Shown: positions 20,681-30,572 of the stretch, one piece after another
Layout: each line of letters starts with the position of its first letter
How positions within the stretch are numbered: the stretch's first letter is position 1
The notes under the pieces: generated by a model
What the model was told of the DNA's origin: nothing
The model's input: only the letters and a program-made list of their open reading frames with translations
The model's database searches: none
Program-made: the position numbers and the translations under genes
Source of the DNA: Staphylococcus ratti
GTDB lineage: Bacteria > Bacillota > Bacilli > Staphylococcales > Staphylococcaceae
NCBI RefSeq assembly: GCF_020883535.1
Contig: NZ_CP086654.1
Location: 1,054,001 to 1,118,000, forward strand
Direction: 5' to 3'
Length of the DNA: 64,000 nucleotides

Positions 20681-21139
20681 ATGAGAGCGATTATTAGTAT
20701 TGTAAAAATTATAACTATGCTATTTTTAGTAGGTGCCCTTACTTATTTTGCCTTAAAAAATGTCCCTTTCGTAAATGAAGCTAAATGGAATCCTCTAACT
20801 AGCAATGCGCAACAATATGTGGATGAAGAAGGGTATGTTGTCCCACTTGAAGGACAAAAGTATATTTTAGAGGACAATGAAATTTTACGTAATGTTCCTT
20901 CTAGTCAAGCGCGACAGTTTTTTAATTGGATTGATAAACATGAGTTTATGCAAGTAAATGATTTTACACGCATGGGATATGATAATGAATATTTAATTGC
21001 TCAAAGGGATACACAATATATTATGTATAAATTTGGAAGTAAAAAAGTAAGGGTTTACACGACTGAACATGACTTATATTTTGATCTAAATAGAGAAGGG
21101 CATCAAATTGAAATGTCTCCACTTTCATCTTTTAACTAA
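20681..21139 (+). CDS. DUF4930 family membrane-anchored protein
   Basis: A 152-residue protein with an N-terminal membrane segment (about residues 5-27, IISIVKIITMLFLVGALTYF) and an extracellular or cell-wall-facing domain of about 120 residues with no cysteine pair. I recognise it as the staphylococcal DUF4930 protein, of unknown function. AAAGGAGG precedes the ATG by 8 bases, and a TATAAT lies at 20652-20657 with no good -35. It shares its upstream region with the divergent small membrane gene and is followed by a 44-residue gene and mreCD. Confidence 0.82.
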   Translation: MRAIISIVKIITMLFLVGALTYFALKNVPFVNEAKWNPLTSNAQQYVDEEGYVVPLEGQKYILEDNEILRNVPSSQARQFFNWIDKHEFMQVNDFTRMGYDNEYLIAQRDTQYIMYKFGSKKVRVYTTEHDLYFDLNREGHQIEMSPLSSFN

Positions 21140-21212
21140 ACTAGTCACGTTTGAAATCTAACTTTACATACGTTAGGCTATAGGAGTAAAAAATGTAAAA
21201 AGGGTGAGTCAG

Positions 21213-21347
21213 ATGTCTAATGAAAATAATGCGCAACAAAGCAATGAACAGTTAAAAGCGCAAAAATTATTTGCTCAATGGCGCAAGGACGAAACTTTAT
21301 ATAAGGAAGATGAACCAAAAACAGTAAAACAACAGGAAGATGAATAA
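21213..21347 (+). CDS. Small hydrophilic protein, 44 residues
   Basis: Reads MSNENNAQQSNEQLKAQKLF, then AQWRKDETLYKEDE and a KQQEDE tail. It is highly charged and glutamine/asparagine-rich, with a central amphipathic helix. AAAGGGTGAG lies 8 bases ahead of the ATG and a strong terminator starts 10 bases after the stop, so this is a complete small gene. It follows the DUF4930 gene by 73 bases and may share its transcript. No function is recognised. Confidence 0.7.
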   Translation: MSNENNAQQSNEQLKAQKLFAQWRKDETLYKEDEPKTVKQQEDE

Positions 21348-21357
21348 AATCATTTAT

Positions 21358-21417
21358 ACGCAAAAGATTAAGATGGGCATGATACACAATGTCTCGCTTA
21401 ATTTTTTGCGTTTTTTG
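21358..21417 (+). terminator. Terminator after the 44-residue gene
   Basis: ACGCAAAAGATTAAG (21358-21372) pairs with CTTAATTTTTTGCGT (21397-21411) and is followed by T5. Confidence 0.88.
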
Positions 21418-21595
21418 ATATAAACATGGAATAGAAACAAAATGAATTTACTCGTAAGAGAATCTTTAGCCAATTCATGTTACGCTTAGACTCGAGTGTA
21501 AATATTTTTATAAATCAACCCATGAGACTTTATTTAAATGAGTGAGTAATATAAAATAATAGTGTTATTTACAATTACATATTGAGGTGTTGAGG

Positions 21596-22444
21596 TTGTC
21601 CCATTTTTTAAAAAACAATAAGTTGATAGTATTGTTTTGTGCACTCATCATTTTTATTGCTTTGATTGGATTGTCTATTCGCTCTCATTCACAATCTTTG
21701 CCAGAGCAATATGCCGGTGATACGTTATCTTTCGGTCAGCGTATTTTTACATATCCGATACAAGTGTTATCGGGAACTACGCGTGCCCTTTTTCAAAATG
21801 ATACTAAACCTACAAAAAAAGAAAATCAATTAAAATCTGATAATCAGAGACTTCAAACAGAAAATGAACAACTGCGTAAAGAACTCAAGATTAGCGATAT
21901 TTCCAAGTACGAGCCAATGGCCGTCAATGTTATCGCGCGTCATCCTGATCAATGGATGAATACTTTAATTATTGATAAAGGTAAAAAAGCAGGGATTAAA
22001 GAAAACATGGCTGTGATGACGACTGATGGTTTGATAGGTCGCGTTGCAAAAGTAAATCAATTCTCAGCACAAGTGAATTTAATTTCTACTAAAGGCCGTA
22101 CGAATAGGCTTTCTGTACATGTTCAAAATAAAGGGAAAGAAGCGTTTGGTTTGATAGATTACTATGATGAGAAAAATGATGAACTGATTATTTCAGACAT
22201 CGATAATAGTAATAAAGTTGCAAAAGGCGATAAAGTCATCACAAGTGGTTTAGGCGATCAACTCCCTAAAGGTATCTATGTTGGTGAAGTCGTAAAAGTT
22301 CAAAATGATCAATACGGCTTGTCCAAACAGGTAGTCATCAAAACGGGCGCAAATTTAAATCAAATTGGTACGGTATACGTTGCAAAACGTGATCCAAAAA
22401 CAATTGATGACTCAAACTCAGATTCAGAAGGTGATCCTTCATGA
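21596..22444 (+). CDS. mreC: Rod shape-determining protein MreC
   Basis: MreC is a bitopic cell-wall morphogenesis protein; in cocci without MreB its role is subtler. The 282-residue protein has a membrane helix (about residues 9-26), a coiled coil (KKENQLKSDNQRLQTENEQL) and the beta-rich extracellular domain with ISTKGRTNRLSV. I start it at TTG 21596 (MSHFLKNNKLIV), because GAGGTG at 21584-21589 is correctly spaced for it; GTG 21587 lies in that ribosome site. It overlaps mreD by four bases. Confidence 0.93.
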   Translation: MSHFLKNNKLIVLFCALIIFIALIGLSIRSHSQSLPEQYAGDTLSFGQRIFTYPIQVLSGTTRALFQNDTKPTKKENQLKSDNQRLQTENEQLRKELKISDISKYEPMAVNVIARHPDQWMNTLIIDKGKKAGIKENMAVMTTDGLIGRVAKVNQFSAQVNLISTKGRTNRLSVHVQNKGKEAFGLIDYYDEKNDELIISDIDNSNKVAKGDKVITSGLGDQLPKGIYVGEVVKVQNDQYGLSKQVVIKTGANLNQIGTVYVAKRDPKTIDDSNSDSEGDPS

Positions 22445-22965
22445 AACGTGCAGGGATTTATTTTCTTTTAGGCATCGTTTGTTTTTACTTAGATACATTA
22501 CTAGCGATGTTATCGCCAATTAATATTTTTGGCTTGCAGTTCGTCTTAGTGCCGAGATTGACACTGATGTTTCTACTATTACTTACCTTTTATCGAAATG
22601 TATACACAGCAATTATTTTAGGTATACTTTTAGGATTGATGACAGATCTTTACTTTGGACAAATTTATGGTGTGTATTTGATCTCCTATTTGATATGTAT
22701 TCTTACAATTGAGAAGTTCTTCTCACTTTTTTATCGAGATCATTCGATGGTATTTTTAATTGTTTTAGTGAGCATTATTGGTTTAGATATATTAGTTGCA
22801 CTGATATACAGCATGGTAGGGATGATGCAATTTGATTTAATACAATTTCTTTTCTTTAGAATGCCAACAACGTTACTGTTGAATGCAGTGTTACTCATTT
22901 TCATCTATTTAATTTTAGATAGCCGTCAAAAAAGAAAGAGAACTATTGACATGAAAATAAAGTGA
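22441..22965 (+). CDS. mreD: Rod shape-determining protein MreD
   Basis: A 174-residue membrane protein with about five hydrophobic segments, partner of MreC. The start overlaps the mreC stop (ATGA at 22441), so translation is coupled. The sequence LGILLGLMTDLYFGQIYGVY is the conserved MreD region. The end of the gene (22946-22965) carries the -35 of the promoter for the L21 operon. Confidence 0.93.
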   Translation: MKRAGIYFLLGIVCFYLDTLLAMLSPINIFGLQFVLVPRLTLMFLLLLTFYRNVYTAIILGILLGLMTDLYFGQIYGVYLISYLICILTIEKFFSLFYRDHSMVFLIVLVSIIGLDILVALIYSMVGMMQFDLIQFLFFRMPTTLLLNAVLLIFIYLILDSRQKRKRTIDMKIK

Positions 22966-22974
22966 TGATATGAT
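22946..22974 (+). promoter_or_regulatory. Promoter of the rplU-prp-rpmA operon
   Basis: TTGACA (22946-22951), 17-base spacer, TATGAT (22969-22974). The perfect -35 lies within the last codons of mreD. Confidence 0.8.
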
Positions 22975-22980
22975 GCAGTA

Positions 22981-23066
22981 GTTGAGTAGTTTTAGCTACA
23001 TACAACCGCTCAAATATAGGTTTTGAAGTACACGATGTCACCTATATATGGCGTGACTTAATTATA
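22981..23066 (+). ncRNA. L21 leader RNA of rplU
   Basis: The roughly 90-base leader between the promoter and the rplU ribosome site holds paired segments (GTAGTTGAGTAG/CTACATACAAC region; TATAGGT...ACCTATA, 23018 and 23041). Its position and form match the L21 leader known in Firmicutes, thought to be bound by L21 for autoregulation. Confidence 0.7.
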
Positions 23067-23079
23067 GGAGGTGCAAAGT

Positions 23080-23388
23080 ATGTTTGCTATTATTGAAACA
23101 GGTGGAAAACAAATCAAAGTAGAAGAAGGCCAAGAAATTTACGTTGAAAAATTAAACGCAAATGAAGGCGACACTTTTACATTTGACAAAGTCTTATTCG
23201 TAGGTGGAGACAACGTTACTGTTGGTGCGCCAACAATCGAAGGTGCTACAGTATCTGCGAAAATTAACAAACACGGTCGTGGTAAAAAGATTACTGTTTT
23301 TACTTACCGTCGTCGTAAAGACTCTAAGCGCAAAAAAGGTCACCGTCAACCATATACTAAGTTAACAATCGATAAAATCAGCTTGTAA
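23080..23388 (+). CDS. rplU: 50S ribosomal protein L21 (bL21)
   Basis: 102 residues starting [18 protein letters not shown], the L21 signature, with the basic [29 protein letters not shown] C-terminal segment (split here; about residues 69-93). AGGAGG at 23067-23072 fits ATG 23080; an in-frame upstream codon at 23071 lies inside that site. First gene of an operon with prp and rpmA. Confidence 0.97.
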   Translation: MFAIIETGGKQIKVEEGQEIYVEKLNANEGDTFTFDKVLFVGGDNVTVGAPTIEGATVSAKINKHGRGKKITVFTYRRRKDSKRKKGHRQPYTKLTIDKISL

Positions 23389-23390
23389 TT

Positions 23391-23711
23391 ATGATTAATG
23401 TCGAAGTAAGGTTAAATAATGACGGACAGGTTACAGATGTTATAATGGACGGTCATGCAGATTTTGCAGAACACGGTCAAGATATCGTTTGTGCAGGTGC
23501 ATCGGCGGTACTTTTTGGTAGCGTTAATGCTATTATAGGTTTAACTTCTGAAAGACCTGATATAGATTATAGTGATGACGGAGGCTATTTTCATTTTCGA
23601 AGCGTCGATACATCAAATGAAAAAGCGCAGTTAATCTTACAATCTATGTTGATATCTTTACAAACTATTGAAGAAGAATATAAAGATCATATTAAATTAA
23701 ATTATAAGTGA
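23391..23711 (+). CDS. prp: Ribosomal-processing cysteine protease Prp
   Basis: Prp removes the N-terminal extension of L27, which is essential in S. aureus because the extension would block the peptidyl-transferase centre. The 106-residue protein has the conserved GHADFAEHGQDIVCAGAS (His22 and Cys34, the catalytic pair of the family). It starts two bases after rplU and lies directly before its substrate gene rpmA, where a matching cleavage site is visible. Confidence 0.95.
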   Translation: MINVEVRLNNDGQVTDVIMDGHADFAEHGQDIVCAGASAVLFGSVNAIIGLTSERPDIDYSDDGGYFHFRSVDTSNEKAQLILQSMLISLQTIEEEYKDHIKLNYK

Positions 23712-23721
23712 GGTGTAACTC

Positions 23722-24006
23722 ATGCTTAAATTAAACTTACAATTTTTCGCATCTAAAAAAGGGGTAAGTTCTACAAAGAACGGTCGTGACTCTGAATCAA
23801 AACGTTTAGGTGCTAAACGTGCTGATGGTCAATATGTTACTGGTGGATCAATTTTATTCCGTCAACGTGGAACAAAAATTTACCCAGGTGAAAACGTAGG
23901 TCGTGGTGGCGATGATACTTTATTCGCTAAAATAGACGGCGTTGTTAAATTCGAACGTAAAGGTCGCGACAAAAAACAAGTATCTGTATACGCAGTTGCT
24001 GAATAA
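23722..24006 (+). CDS. rpmA: 50S ribosomal protein L27 (bL27), with cleavable N-terminal extension
   Basis: 94 residues. The N-terminus [20 protein letters not shown] carries the Firmicute extension with the Prp site LQFF/A; cleavage would leave ASKKGV at the new N-terminus. The rest ([17 protein letters not shown] ... [16 protein letters not shown]) is standard L27. GAGGTG precedes the ATG. A strong terminator follows. Confidence 0.97.
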   Translation: MLKLNLQFFASKKGVSSTKNGRDSESKRLGAKRADGQYVTGGSILFRQRGTKIYPGENVGRGGDDTLFAKIDGVVKFERKGRDKKQVSVYAVAE

Positions 24007-24021
24007 TTTGTCACAATACTC

Positions 24022-24055
24022 ACACCAGAAGGTTGCTTCTGGTGTTTCTTTTTTA
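24022..24055 (+). terminator. Terminator after rpmA
   Basis: ACACCAGAAG (24022-24031), loop GTTG, CTTCTGGTGT (24036-24045), then TTTCTTTTTT. Confidence 0.93.
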
Positions 24056-24059
24056 TCTA

Positions 24060-24283
24060 AGTGTTTTAATTGGGTATATTGAGATTACAGTTGACACTTT
24101 AACATGCCCGTGAGAATTAGATAGATATATAAATGAAGCAATAAATGAACGATGTAATGCGAATATAAACAATTATCAGCACTTGTTGACTATCGTACAT
24201 AACCTCGTTCTAATAACTAATATTGCACTATTATTACTTCAAAATAGCGTGATGAACATTTAAAATGAAAATGAGGTGAAATC
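24060..24283 (+). other. Intergenic region ahead of obg
   Basis: About 220 AT-rich bases. A TTGACA is present near 24091 and a TTGACT near 24187, but neither has a convincing -10 at normal distance. No ORF with a sound ribosome site was found on either strand and no clear hairpin. It must hold the obg promoter. Confidence 0.5.
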
Positions 24284-25573
24284 ATGTTTGTCGATCAAGT
24301 GAAAATATTTCTTAAAGCAGGCGATGGGGGTAATGGTATTACAGCGTATCGCCGTGAAAAATATGTACCTTTTGGAGGGCCGGCCGGTGGAGATGGTGGA
24401 CGCGGGGCGTCTGTTATTTTCGAAGTTGACGAGGGGTTAAGAACGTTAATGGATTTCCGCTTCCAACGTCACTTTAAGGCGAAAAAAGGAGAGAATGGAC
24501 AGAGCAGTAATATGCATGGTAAAAATGCAGAAGATCTTGTTTTAAAAGTGCCACCAGGGACAATTGTTAAAGATGTAGAAACTGAACAAACGCTAGCAGA
24601 TTTAGTCGAACATGGACAGCGTGCGACAATCGCTAAGGGCGGCCGTGGAGGCCGCGGAAACTCACGTTTTGCTACGCCTAAAAATCCAGCTCCAGATTTT
24701 AGTGAGAATGGAGAGCCTGGAGAAGAACTTGAAGTGACTTTAGAACTTAAACTGCTTGCAGATGTTGGACTTGTTGGCTTTCCAAGTGTAGGTAAATCTA
24801 CATTGTTATCTATAGTATCTAAAGCAAAACCTAAAATTGGTGCGTATCATTTTACAACCATCCAACCTAATTTAGGTGTCGTGACTACACCCGATCAAAG
24901 AAGTTTTGTAATGGCAGATTTACCAGGATTAATTGAAGGCGCTTCAGAAGGCGTCGGTTTAGGACATCAGTTTTTACGCCATGTCGAGCGTACTAAGGTA
25001 ATTGTCCATGTGATTGATATGAGTGGTATGGAAGGGCGCGATCCGTATGAAGATTATTTAACGATCAATAAAGAAATGCGCGCCTATGAAGAAAAATTAG
25101 AAAAGCGACCTCAAATTATTGTGGCGAACAAAATGGATATGCCTGAAGCAACTGAACAACTAGAGCTATTTAAATCACAATTAGAAGAGGACTACAAAAT
25201 AATGCCAATTTCTGCGTACACCCGCGAGAATATAGATCAATTACTTTATGAAATTGCGAACACATTAGAGTCTGTAAAAGATGTTGATTTTAACGCAGAA
25301 GAGGATGAACCAGGCATTAACCGCGTATTATATAAACATACGCCTTCACAAGATAAGTTTACCATTACGCGTGATGACGACGGTGCTTATGTGGTGAGTG
25401 GTAATGCGATTGAGCGATTATTTAAAATGACTGATTTTAATAGCGACCCAGCAGTAAGACGTTTTGCGCGTCAAATGCGTTCAATGGGAATTGACGATGC
25501 ATTGCGCGAACGTGGTGCAGAAAACGGTGATATTGTTCGAATTTTAGGTGGAGAATTTGAATTTGTTGAATAA
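24284..25573 (+). CDS. obg: GTPase Obg/CgtA
   Basis: Obg is an essential GTPase for 50S maturation with links to ppGpp and stress. The 429-residue protein has the glycine-rich Obg fold ([18 protein letters not shown] ... GRGGRGN), a G domain with G1 [10 protein letters not shown]3 DLPGLIEGA and G4 NKMD, and the Firmicute OCT domain at the C-terminus (about residues 350-429). AGGTGA precedes the ATG. First gene of a possible operon with pheB. Confidence 0.98.
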   Translation: MFVDQVKIFLKAGDGGNGITAYRREKYVPFGGPAGGDGGRGASVIFEVDEGLRTLMDFRFQRHFKAKKGENGQSSNMHGKNAEDLVLKVPPGTIVKDVETEQTLADLVEHGQRATIAKGGRGGRGNSRFATPKNPAPDFSENGEPGEELEVTLELKLLADVGLVGFPSVGKSTLLSIVSKAKPKIGAYHFTTIQPNLGVVTTPDQRSFVMADLPGLIEGASEGVGLGHQFLRHVERTKVIVHVIDMSGMEGRDPYEDYLTINKEMRAYEEKLEKRPQIIVANKMDMPEATEQLELFKSQLEEDYKIMPISAYTRENIDQLLYEIANTLESVKDVDFNAEEDEPGINRVLYKHTPSQDKFTITRDDDGAYVVSGNAIERLFKMTDFNSDPAVRRFARQMRSMGIDDALRERGAENGDIVRILGGEFEFVE

Positions 25574-25588
25574 TAGGAGCGATCAACA

Positions 25589-26032
25589 ATGAAACATCAG
25601 TATTTTTTAATACGTGAAGATGTATTACCCTACGTCGTATCTAAAGTGCTACGTGTTAAAGAAAGCTTAAATGAAAACCAATCTTTAACGGTTCAAGAAG
25701 CAGTAAGATTACACGATTGTTCAAGAAGTGCATTCTACAAGTATCGTGATACGATATTTCCATTAGAAGAAGCTAAAGATGCTTCACAAGAATTTACAAT
25801 TATTTTATTTGTAACAGATAAAGTAGGAATACTTGCTACAATTTTAGAAAAGATTTCCCAACTTAAATTATCTGTTTTAACGATTCATCAAAGTGTCCCT
25901 ATTGATAAAAAAGCTTCTATAACGTTATCGTTAAATGCAAGTAAATCTGACATGAATGTATATGATATTATCAATACATTGAGACAGATAGAAAATGTGT
26001 CTAATGTAGACATTATTGGAATGAATATGTAA
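25589..26032 (+). CDS. pheB: ACT domain-containing protein PheB (UPF0735)
   Basis: 147 residues. The N-terminal half resembles a small winged-helix or HTH region (LTVQEAVRLHDCSRSAFYKYRD), and residues about 70-147 form an ACT amino-acid-binding domain (FTIILFVTDKVGILATILEKI). The family name reflects old genetics in Bacillus phenylalanine metabolism; the real role is unknown. It lies 15 bases after obg and 12 before ruvA, so all are probably co-transcribed. Confidence 0.88.
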   Translation: MKHQYFLIREDVLPYVVSKVLRVKESLNENQSLTVQEAVRLHDCSRSAFYKYRDTIFPLEEAKDASQEFTIILFVTDKVGILATILEKISQLKLSVLTIHQSVPIDKKASITLSLNASKSDMNVYDIINTLRQIENVSNVDIIGMNM

Positions 26033-26044
26033 GGAGATATCATT

Positions 26045-26644
26045 ATGTATGCATATATAAGAGGCACACTACAACATTTATACCCTACACATGTAGTAAT
26101 TGAGACATCATCGGGTATTGCTTTTGAAATTCAAACACCAAACTCATATCGATTCCAAAAACAATTGCAACAAGTAACAACGATTCATACGGCGCTCATA
26201 GTCCGAGAAGATGCACAGTTACTATATGGTTTTGTAGATTGTGAAGAAAAAGATATGTTTTTAAGTTTGATTAAAGTCACTGGTATTGGCCCTAAATCTG
26301 CACTTGCAATTTTAGCAGCAAGTACACCAAGACAAGTGAAATTAGCGATTGAAAACGAAAACGATGCTTATTTAACACAATTTCCTGGAATAGGTAAGAA
26401 AACCGCACGCCAAATTGTGCTTGACCTTAAAGGTAAGGTAGTGGTGACTGAAGAATCGGATGATACATTAATTCCGGAAAGTGCCCACCAATCTTCAAAA
26501 GTTGAAGAAGAAGCATTACTTGCGTTGGAAGCATTAGGCTATTCTAAACGAGAATTGAACAAAATCGAGAAAAAGATGGCAAAAGAAACGTTTGACTCTG
26601 TTGATGAAGCTGTCAAATTTGGATTACAACAACTCATCAGTTGA
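26045..26644 (+). CDS. ruvA: Holliday junction branch migration protein RuvA
   Basis: RuvA binds four-way junctions and loads the RuvB motor. The 199-residue protein has the N-terminal OB domain ([20 protein letters not shown]), two helix-hairpin-helix motifs ([29 protein letters not shown]) and the C-terminal RuvB-contact domain ([18 protein letters not shown]). AAGGAGAT precedes the ATG. Directly followed by ruvB. Confidence 0.97.
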   Translation: MYAYIRGTLQHLYPTHVVIETSSGIAFEIQTPNSYRFQKQLQQVTTIHTALIVREDAQLLYGFVDCEEKDMFLSLIKVTGIGPKSALAILAASTPRQVKLAIENENDAYLTQFPGIGKKTARQIVLDLKGKVVVTEESDDTLIPESAHQSSKVEEEALLALEALGYSKRELNKIEKKMAKETFDSVDEAVKFGLQQLIS

Positions 26645-26659
26645 TAAAGGGGGATTTCT

Positions 26660-27655
26660 ATGGACGAACATCGTATGATTGATGGTCATGAAAATATAAA
26701 TGAACATGAATTTGAGTTATCTTTAAGACCTGAACGCTTACGTCAGTATATTGGTCAATCATCTATAAAAGCTAATCTAGAAGTATTTATGAAAGCTGCA
26801 CAACTTAGACAAGAACCTTTAGACCATGTACTTTTATTTGGTCCTCCTGGATTAGGTAAAACGACGCTGTCACATATTATTGCTAATGAAATGAATGTGA
26901 ATTTAAGAACAGTTTCTGGTCCTTCTATTGAGCGCCCGGGTGATCTTGCTGCGATTTTAACCGGTTTACAGCCTGGAGATGTTTTGTTCATAGATGAAAT
27001 CCATCGCCTAAGTAGTGTAGTTGAAGAAGTGTTGTATCCAGCAATGGAAGACTTTTTCTTAGATATTGTTGTTGGGAAAGGCGAAGAAGCTAGAAGTATT
27101 CGTATCGATTTACCACCGTTTACGTTGGTAGGTGCAACAACGCGTGCCGGAAGCTTAACTAGCCCGTTACGTGACCGATTTGGCGTTCATTTAAGGTTAG
27201 AATATTATAAAATAAGTGAGCTACAACAAATTATTATTCGTACCGCTGAGGTGCTTGGTACATCGATAGACGATGAGAGTGCACTAGAAATAGCAAAAAG
27301 AAGTCGAGGGACACCACGAGTTGCCAATCGTTTACTGAAGCGTATAAGAGATTTCCAGCAAGTTAATGAAGATGAACAAATTTATATAGAAACGACAAAG
27401 TATGCTTTAGATTTGCTTCAAGTTGATGAAGAAGGTCTCGATTACATAGATCATAAAATGATGGCATGTATTATTGAGCAGTATCGCGGCGGTCCAGTTG
27501 GACTGGATACGATTGCAGTGTCAATTGGAGAAGAACGCATTACGATTGAAGATGTATACGAGCCGTATTTAATTCAACAAGGTTTTATAGAACGAACGCC
27601 TAGGGGACGTAAAGCAACACCAAAGGCATACGCCCATTTTAATTATCCAAATTAA
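26660..27655 (+). CDS. ruvB: Holliday junction DNA helicase RuvB
   Basis: Hexameric AAA+ motor that drives branch migration with RuvA. The 331-residue protein has Walker A GPPGLGKT (61-68), Walker B FIDEIHRL, sensor GATTRAGSL, arginine-finger region LRDRFG, and the C-terminal winged helix ([13 protein letters not shown]). AAAGGGGGA precedes the ATG. 15 bases after ruvA. Confidence 0.98.
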   Translation: MDEHRMIDGHENINEHEFELSLRPERLRQYIGQSSIKANLEVFMKAAQLRQEPLDHVLLFGPPGLGKTTLSHIIANEMNVNLRTVSGPSIERPGDLAAILTGLQPGDVLFIDEIHRLSSVVEEVLYPAMEDFFLDIVVGKGEEARSIRIDLPPFTLVGATTRAGSLTSPLRDRFGVHLRLEYYKISELQQIIIRTAEVLGTSIDDESALEIAKRSRGTPRVANRLLKRIRDFQQVNEDEQIYIETTKYALDLLQVDEEGLDYIDHKMMACIIEQYRGGPVGLDTIAVSIGEERITIEDVYEPYLIQQGFIERTPRGRKATPKAYAHFNYPN

Positions 27656-27668
27656 GTGAGGGACTATT

Positions 27669-28694
27669 TTGAATATAGAAGATTTTAATTATCACTTACC
27701 TGAATCCTTAATTGCTCAAGTTCCGCTAAAAGAGCGTGATACGAGTAGATTGTTATATTTAAATCGCCAAACGGGTGAGACGAAAGATTTACATTTTAAA
27801 GATATTATCCAATTTTTTCAGCCCGGTGATACTTTAGTTTTAAATGATACTAAAGTAATGCCTGCACGTTTGTTTGGTGTGAAAAAAGAAACACAGGCAA
27901 AAGTAGAAATGTTGATGTTAAGCAATGTCGAAGGTAATGATTGGGAAGTTTTATTAAAGCCTGCGAAACGTATTAAAGTGGGTCAAACAATTTCTTTTGG
28001 CGAAGACAAGATTATCGCTACTTGTATCAAAGAACTTGATCAAGGTGGCAGAATAATGCGTTTAAGCTATGATGGGATTCTTCAAGAACGTCTAGATGAA
28101 CTTGGTGAAATGCCACTGCCGCCTTATATTAAAGAACGTTTAGATGACCGCGACCGTTATCAAACTGTTTACGCTAAAGCGTCGGGTTCTGCAGCTGCAC
28201 CTACAGCTGGTCTTCATTTTACAGATGCATTATTAGATGAAGTTAGAGCGAAAGACGTGAATATTGCCTTTGTGACATTGCATGTAGGATTAGGCACATT
28301 TCGCCCAGTGAGCGTGGAAGATATTGATGATCACGAAATGCATAGTGAATATTACACTATGACACAAAGCACAGCCGAGTTGTTGAATGCTACTAAAGCA
28401 AACGGCCGTCGCATCATATCAGTTGGAACGACTTCAACGCGAACATTAGAGACCATTATGCGGGATTATGGAACATTTCAAGCTGCAAGCGGATGGACCA
28501 ATATATTTATTTACCCTGGTTTCGAATTTAAAGCAATCGATGGATTGATCACAAATTTTCATTTGCCAAAATCAACCTTAGTGATGCTTGTATCGGCATT
28601 TAGTACGAGACAATTTGTATTAAACGCCTATAGACACGCGGTGAATTCAAACTATCGTTTTTTTAGTTTTGGCGATGCAATGATTATTATTTAA
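27669..28694 (+). CDS. queA: S-adenosylmethionine:tRNA ribosyltransferase-isomerase
   Basis: QueA transfers the ribosyl part of SAM to preQ1-modified tRNA, giving epoxyqueuosine. The 341-residue protein begins [20 protein letters not shown] and has [31 protein letters not shown] and [10 protein letters not shown]. The start is TTG at 27669, with GTGAGGGA centred 8 bases upstream; no better ATG exists. It ends 18 bases before tgt, the earlier enzyme of the same pathway. Confidence 0.97.
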   Translation: MNIEDFNYHLPESLIAQVPLKERDTSRLLYLNRQTGETKDLHFKDIIQFFQPGDTLVLNDTKVMPARLFGVKKETQAKVEMLMLSNVEGNDWEVLLKPAKRIKVGQTISFGEDKIIATCIKELDQGGRIMRLSYDGILQERLDELGEMPLPPYIKERLDDRDRYQTVYAKASGSAAAPTAGLHFTDALLDEVRAKDVNIAFVTLHVGLGTFRPVSVEDIDDHEMHSEYYTMTQSTAELLNATKANGRRIISVGTTSTRTLETIMRDYGTFQAASGWTNIFIYPGFEFKAIDGLITNFHLPKSTLVMLVSAFSTRQFVLNAYRHAVNSNYRFFSFGDAMIII

Positions 28695-29852
<1,158 letters not shown>

Positions 29853-29868
29853 ATAGGAGTTATCGTTT

Positions 29869-30132
29869 ATGTCTTCATTACTTAGTTTATTACCCTTAAT
29901 ACTACTTTTTGTAGTAATGTGGTTCTTTATGATTCGTCCACAACAAAAACGTGCGAAGGAGCACCGTGAAATGGTTGCTCAATTAGAATCTGGTCAACGT
30001 GTAACTACGATTGGCGGTATTAAAGGAACAGTTCGTGCAGTAGACGAAACAACTGCAGTTGTCATTGTAAATGGCAAAGGAACTGAAATGACATTTGAAA
30101 AGCAAGCAATTAAACAAGTGGATCCTTCATAA
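29869..30132 (+). CDS. yajC: Preprotein translocase subunit YajC
   Basis: 87 residues: one N-terminal membrane helix (LLSLLPLILLFVVMWFFM), the typical IRPQQKRAKEH turn, and a small cytosolic domain (GQRVTTIGGIKGTVRAVDE). YajC accompanies SecDF in the translocase holo-complex. AGGAG precedes the ATG. A terminator and a long spacer separate it from secDF, so the two are probably separate transcripts here. Confidence 0.95.
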   Translation: MSSLLSLLPLILLFVVMWFFMIRPQQKRAKEHREMVAQLESGQRVTTIGGIKGTVRAVDETTAVVIVNGKGTEMTFEKQAIKQVDPS

Positions 30133-30161
30133 TCACATAAGTGAATGAAGAGCATTTGTAT

Positions 30162-30210
30162 CGGGATGGGGAATCACAGATATTTCGTATGATTTCAATC
30201 CCGTTTTTTT
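30162..30210 (+). terminator. Terminator after yajC
   Basis: CGGGAT (30162-30167) pairs with ATCCCG (30198-30203), with inner pairing GGAATCA/TGATTTC, followed by T7. Confidence 0.85.
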
Positions 30211-30212
30211 AT

Positions 30213-30572
30213 GGCATTTAAAGTGTGATTTGTAAATAGCTTGAAAAAAGTAATGAAAAAGCGTACAGTATTAAATTGGCTAAAGAAAAATTTATAGCGT
30301 AATGATGGTGTAATTTAGGGTTAATTGTAGTAATTGGGTTAAGGTATTAAAGGGACTTCAATTTAGGAGTACATTAGAGTGTAATTCAAAATTGAAAGTT
30401 TCGACAGAGTGGCCTAGCGTAAAAATATTTAGCTTTTTTAGCATTTTGCTTAAAAAACTTAAAGATTTGAACTCAATCAAGGTTTAAAATAATTCAATAT
30501 ACTATAAAATAACTTGCGTGCCTGACTAGAACTAAAGTATGCTAGTCTCATAAGCTTAAAAGAGGTGTTTAT
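30213..30572 (+). other. Long non-coding spacer ahead of secDF, with a promoter near its end
   Basis: About 360 bases with no ORF I can support on either strand. A promoter candidate lies at 30514-30543 (TTGCGT, 18-base spacer, TATGCT), about 30 bases before secDF. An AT-rich imperfect hairpin (AGCTTTTTTAGCA/TGCTTAAAAAACT) lies near 30430-30465. The remainder shows nothing I recognise. Confidence 0.5.

Noticed and set aside
24110..24215. 27-codon minus-strand frame ahead of obg (MYDSQQVLI...)
   Set aside because: GAGG is only 2-3 bases from the ATG and nothing else supports it.
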